The position numbers and the translations under genes were made by a program. The notes beneath the pieces are model-generated. The model was not told the DNA's origin. It did no database searches and was given only the letters and a program-made list of their open reading frames with translations. From contig CAVSAT010000001.1 of the NCBI GenBank assembly GCA_963726005.1, positions 1 through 64,000 of the forward strand: a stretch of 64,000 nucleotides of DNA, written 5' to 3'. Positions 61,938 through 64,000 of the stretch are shown piece after piece (within the stretch, counting starts at the first letter, position 1; every line of letters begins with the position of its first letter). The DNA is from Bog-473 sp963726005 (GTDB lineage Bacteria; Actinomycetota; Acidimicrobiia; Acidimicrobiales; RAAP-2).

Positions 61938-63362
61938 GGCTCTTCGGAATCTGGCGGGGAGCTGACGCTCATCGGACGACGATCGAGCCCAGCACACGCC
62001 AGTTCGGGCGGCCGGTGTAGAGCAAGGCCCTGATCCGGTAGTTCTCGAAGTTGCGGAACCCGAAGCCGATGCGCTTGATCCGCTTGATCAGGTTGTTGAG
62101 CGCCTCGGTGGGGCCGTTGGAGACCCGGGCCAGGTGGTAGTTGGCGATCTTGTCGAACCAGTTTTTGATCGTGCGCCCGAGCTTTTGGACTTCAGGGGGC
62201 ATGGCCTTCTTCACGCAGTGGCGCTGGAGCTCTTCGAGCATGGCCAAGGCCTCGTCGAGGTCGATGGTGCGATAGAAGTCGCGCACGCGCTCCTTGATGC
62301 GGTGTGCGATGGCCACCTCGCCGCCCGGGTCGCCGAGCGCGAGCAGTGACCACAGGCGCTCGGTCGCTTTGTCGTCGAGCTTTTCTTCGCCGAAGAGCAG
62401 GATGCGCCGGGCCCGATAGAGCGGATCGTCTCGGCGGCCCCGATGTCCGGTCTGTTCGCTCTGCACTCTCCTTCGCACGGCGTCGAGGCAACGATTCGCC
62501 AGTGAGATGACATGGAAGGGGTCGATGACCTGGGTCGCCTTGGGAAGCACGACCGAATAGACCGCGGCATAGGCGCTCGACATGTCCAAGGCGCCATAAC
62601 GGATGCGCTCCTTCCAGCCCTGGGGCTGTTTGTCCAGCCAGGCGGCCACGTCGGTGAAGGTGCGAGACGGCAAAATGTCGATGATCTGGTGGTGCTCGAC
62701 GTCGGCCACGGTCGTCGCATAGGCGGTGTGCGCCTTGGTGCCGAGGCGCACGAAGGAGGTCTCGTCGAGTCCGATGGCCGAGGTCTTGTTCATCCGCTTG
62801 CGATCCGCCTCTAAGAGCGCCTCGCCATAGGTGCACACGGCGTCGTTGACCGTGTGCCAGTCACAGGCCAGCTCGTCAGCGACTTCGGAAACGGTGCGAC
62901 CACCTCCGACCTGGCGCGTCGCCCACTTGGCCGCCCTGGTGGTCAGCAGGCACTGCTTGGCCGCGATCCGGTGCTCCTCGAGCACCCAAGACCTCTTCGC
63001 ACAGTCCGGGTTCGGACATCGCATCCGGTGCTTCTTCCACGCCAGCGACATCGGGGTGCCATAGACAGGCAGGTCTACGTAGTGGACGACCGGACGTTCT
63101 TTGACCTGGGCTACCTGCGAACAGGCCGGACATCGAACTTGACCGACGACCTGCTCGATCACGAGCTCCACGTCGGGGCCACTTCGTGTGTACGCGAGAA
63201 CCCGGACGTCTTTGAGGTCCACCAGGGCGCGGACGATCTCGCTAGGGTCGGTGACGACGAAGGTGCTTCTCGGACGTTGGCTCACACCACAACCCTGGAG
63301 CACCATCGTCAATTTCTGGGGGACCTACGTCAGGGCGCGACCCCGCTCAGATCCGAAGAGCC
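61938..63362. mobile_element. ISL3-family insertion sequence, complete
   Basis: A 1425-bp element bounded by imperfect inverted repeats of about 22 bp, GGCTCTTCGGAATCTGGCGGGG at the left and GGCTCTTCGGATCTGAGCGGGG (read inward) at the right, the classic ISL3 end GGCTCTTC. The single transposase gene fills the interior. The 8-bp flanks differ (TTCAGAGC and AGCAATGC), so no target duplication is visible. It truncates a gene on the right. Confidence 0.93.
61969..63312 (-). CDS. ISL3-family transposase
   Basis: A 447-residue transposase. Two N-terminal zinc-ribbon pairs (RCPACSQV and RCPNPDCAKRSWVLEEHRIA), a helix-turn-helix (GRTVSEVADELACDWHTVND) and a DDE domain with AIGLDETSF, GALDMSSAYAAVYSVVL and the Glu in VSNGPTEALNNLIKRIKRIG. 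All catalytic positions are intact. A later start is possible, since the first residues MTMVLQGCG are not conserved. Confidence 0.95.
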   Translation of the reverse strand: MTMVLQGCGVSQRPRSTFVVTDPSEIVRALVDLKDVRVLAYTRSGPDVELVIEQVVGQVRCPACSQVAQVKERPVVHYVDLPVYGTPMSLAWKKHRMRCPNPDCAKRSWVLEEHRIAAKQCLLTTRAAKWATRQVGGGRTVSEVADELACDWHTVNDAVCTYGEALLEADRKRMNKTSAIGLDETSFVRLGTKAHTAYATTVADVEHHQIIDILPSRTFTDVAAWLDKQPQGWKERIRYGALDMSSAYAAVYSVVLPKATQVIDPFHVISLANRCLDAVRRRVQSEQTGHRGRRDDPLYRARRILLFGEEKLDDKATERLWSLLALGDPGGEVAIAHRIKERVRDFYRTIDLDEALAMLEELQRHCVKKAMPPEVQKLGRTIKNWFDKIANYHLARVSNGPTEALNNLIKRIKRIGFGFRNFENYRIRALLYTGRPNWRVLGSIVVR

Positions 63363-63830
63363 AGCAATGCTCGGAGCTCGGGGCCTCGCCGAGGATGCTG
63401 CGTGCCGCGTTCACTCCATAGAACTCGGTTGCAAGGGCGAACCGTGTAAGACCGCTATACAGGTGGTCTTGAGTGCTCCACGCCGCACACTCGTCATCGA
63501 GATCGAAACCGTAACCTCACCCGGTGTGACCGATGAGGTCATGGACAGCACGGAACCGGTCGAATGCGCCACCGAATTCACAGCCCAGCAAAGGATGGAG
63601 CCGCTCTCCAACGGCCACGGCAGAGGTGATCTCCAGAATTCCGTCCCTGCGTACCGCACGGATTAGCTCTTCGTCACCTTCATAGGGTCGAGGGCAGCGG
63701 GTGAATGCGACTCGAACCGCCCTGTTTCCGGTGTCTCGAGTAAGGACGGTGTAGGCGATCGGTCTTCACTTGGAGTTGCCTGTATTCCTCAACGACTTCT
63801 GCATCGTGATGATGGCTTCTGGAACGTATA
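63363..63830 (-). pseudogene. Remnant of a phage/mobile-element gene cut by the ISL3 element
   Basis: On the minus strand, DAEVVEEYRQLQVKTDR runs, after a frameshift near 63751-63757, into YTVLTRDTGNRAVRVAFTRC, ILEITSAVAVGERLHPLLGC and FDRFRAVHDLIGHTG. An in-frame TGA (63517-63519) then interrupts, and reading continues as GYGFDLDDECAAWSTQDHLY and FALATEFYGVNAARSI up to the IS end. Intact homologues I recall from phages and actinobacterial elements have FRAVHDxxGHxxxGxGFDxxGExAAWxxH. Function unknown. Truncated by the IS, so the C-terminus is lost. Confidence 0.5.
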
Positions 63831-64000
63831 TACCATTCGCCGACAAAGGGCGCCGTTGAAGAACAAAAGCCGAAGGTCTCAGCCATTTGATTGGTCGCGA
63901 GAGACTATTTCTGGATCTGGCGACCAGTACGGCTCGGGTGGCGGTGTTTGCCAACCACACGTCGAAGCGAGATCGGTGAGTATCTGGATGGCTCGAGCGA
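63831..64000. other. Window end without a supportable gene
   Basis: Lower-GC sequence continuing the mobile-element remnant. Short minus-strand ORFs lack a recognisable start or family motif, and the window ends before any conclusion is possible. Confidence 0.4.

Noticed and set aside
63411..63659. Minus-strand 82-codon ORF as an intact small gene
   Set aside because: It is the wrong frame across the mobile-element remnant; a different frame carries the conserved blocks.
1..64000. CRISPR arrays, rRNA genes or a replication origin
   Set aside because: No regularly spaced repeat array, no rRNA signature and no DnaA-box cluster was seen on reading the sequence.

Overview
The window is a contiguous piece of a high-GC actinobacterial chromosome. 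Direct signs are the strong GC bias with many GTG starts, mec-cysO-cysM, two LLM-type F420-dependent oxidoreductases, a WS/DGAT acyltransferase, 1-Cys peroxiredoxin, ClpP, Orn, Dut, RNase PH and SmpB/tmRNA. The mix of F420 enzymes, MaoC pairs, P450 and a secreted 'GYWLVASDGG' repeat resembles Acidimicrobiia-type soil or aquatic actinobacteria. That class-level placement is inference.

Layout. 1-6.3 kb: a lower-GC accessory strip with a PAS-LuxR regulator, a PAS-PAS-PAS-EAL protein and a GAF-GGDEF protein (c-di-GMP signalling), separated by decayed genes and ending in an HNH nuclease remnant against the 3' end of tmRNA. 6.3-9.1 kb: ssrA, smpB and the CysO-dependent cysteine cluster. 9.1-15.3 kb: SDR, a Fic/Doc-like toxin with antitoxin candidate, DUF1697, a FAD oxidase, a VOC protein, rph-rdgB and an F420-type oxidoreductase. 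15.4-33.3 kb: catabolic and lipid genes (DapB-like dehydrogenase, SDRs, glutaminase, amidohydrolase with SRPBCC partner, nitroreductase, HadA/HadB-like pair, P450, sulfatase, hydrolase, mannosyltransferase, glycerate kinase). 33.4-50.7 kb: a cell-surface glycan locus, interrupted only by tRNA-Leu and clpP. 50.7-58.2 kb: HAD phosphatase, enoyl-CoA hydratase-like protein, peroxiredoxin, acyl-CoA synthetase, orn, dut, WS/DGAT. 58.3-61.7 kb: secreted low-complexity protein, an unusual split cytochrome b locus with a 58-residue membrane protein, and a methyltransferase. 61.8-64 kb: tRNA-Gly, an ISL3 element and a mobile-element gene remnant that it truncates.

The glycan locus is the most interesting part. 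It has a Wzm/Wzt-type ABC exporter, five methyltransferases, five family-4-like glycosyltransferases (four of them paralogues sharing an N-terminal signature), and two secreted proteins that end in the same six-copy, about 46-residue repeat. One of these is fused to a SpoIID/LytB domain and the other to a PQQ/FG-GAP-like propeller. Methyltransferase-glycosyltransferase pairs occur twice, coupled by GTGA overlaps, which points to duplication of a cassette.

Nine otherwise intact-looking genes carry one or two 1-nt indels (cysM, an SDR, a FAD oxidase, rdgB, the sulfatase start, a methyltransferase, the repeat-propeller protein, a DinB-like protein and others described below). Conservation resumes in another frame right after each, so assembly or sequencing errors are at least as likely as true pseudogenes; this limits confidence in exact protein ends.
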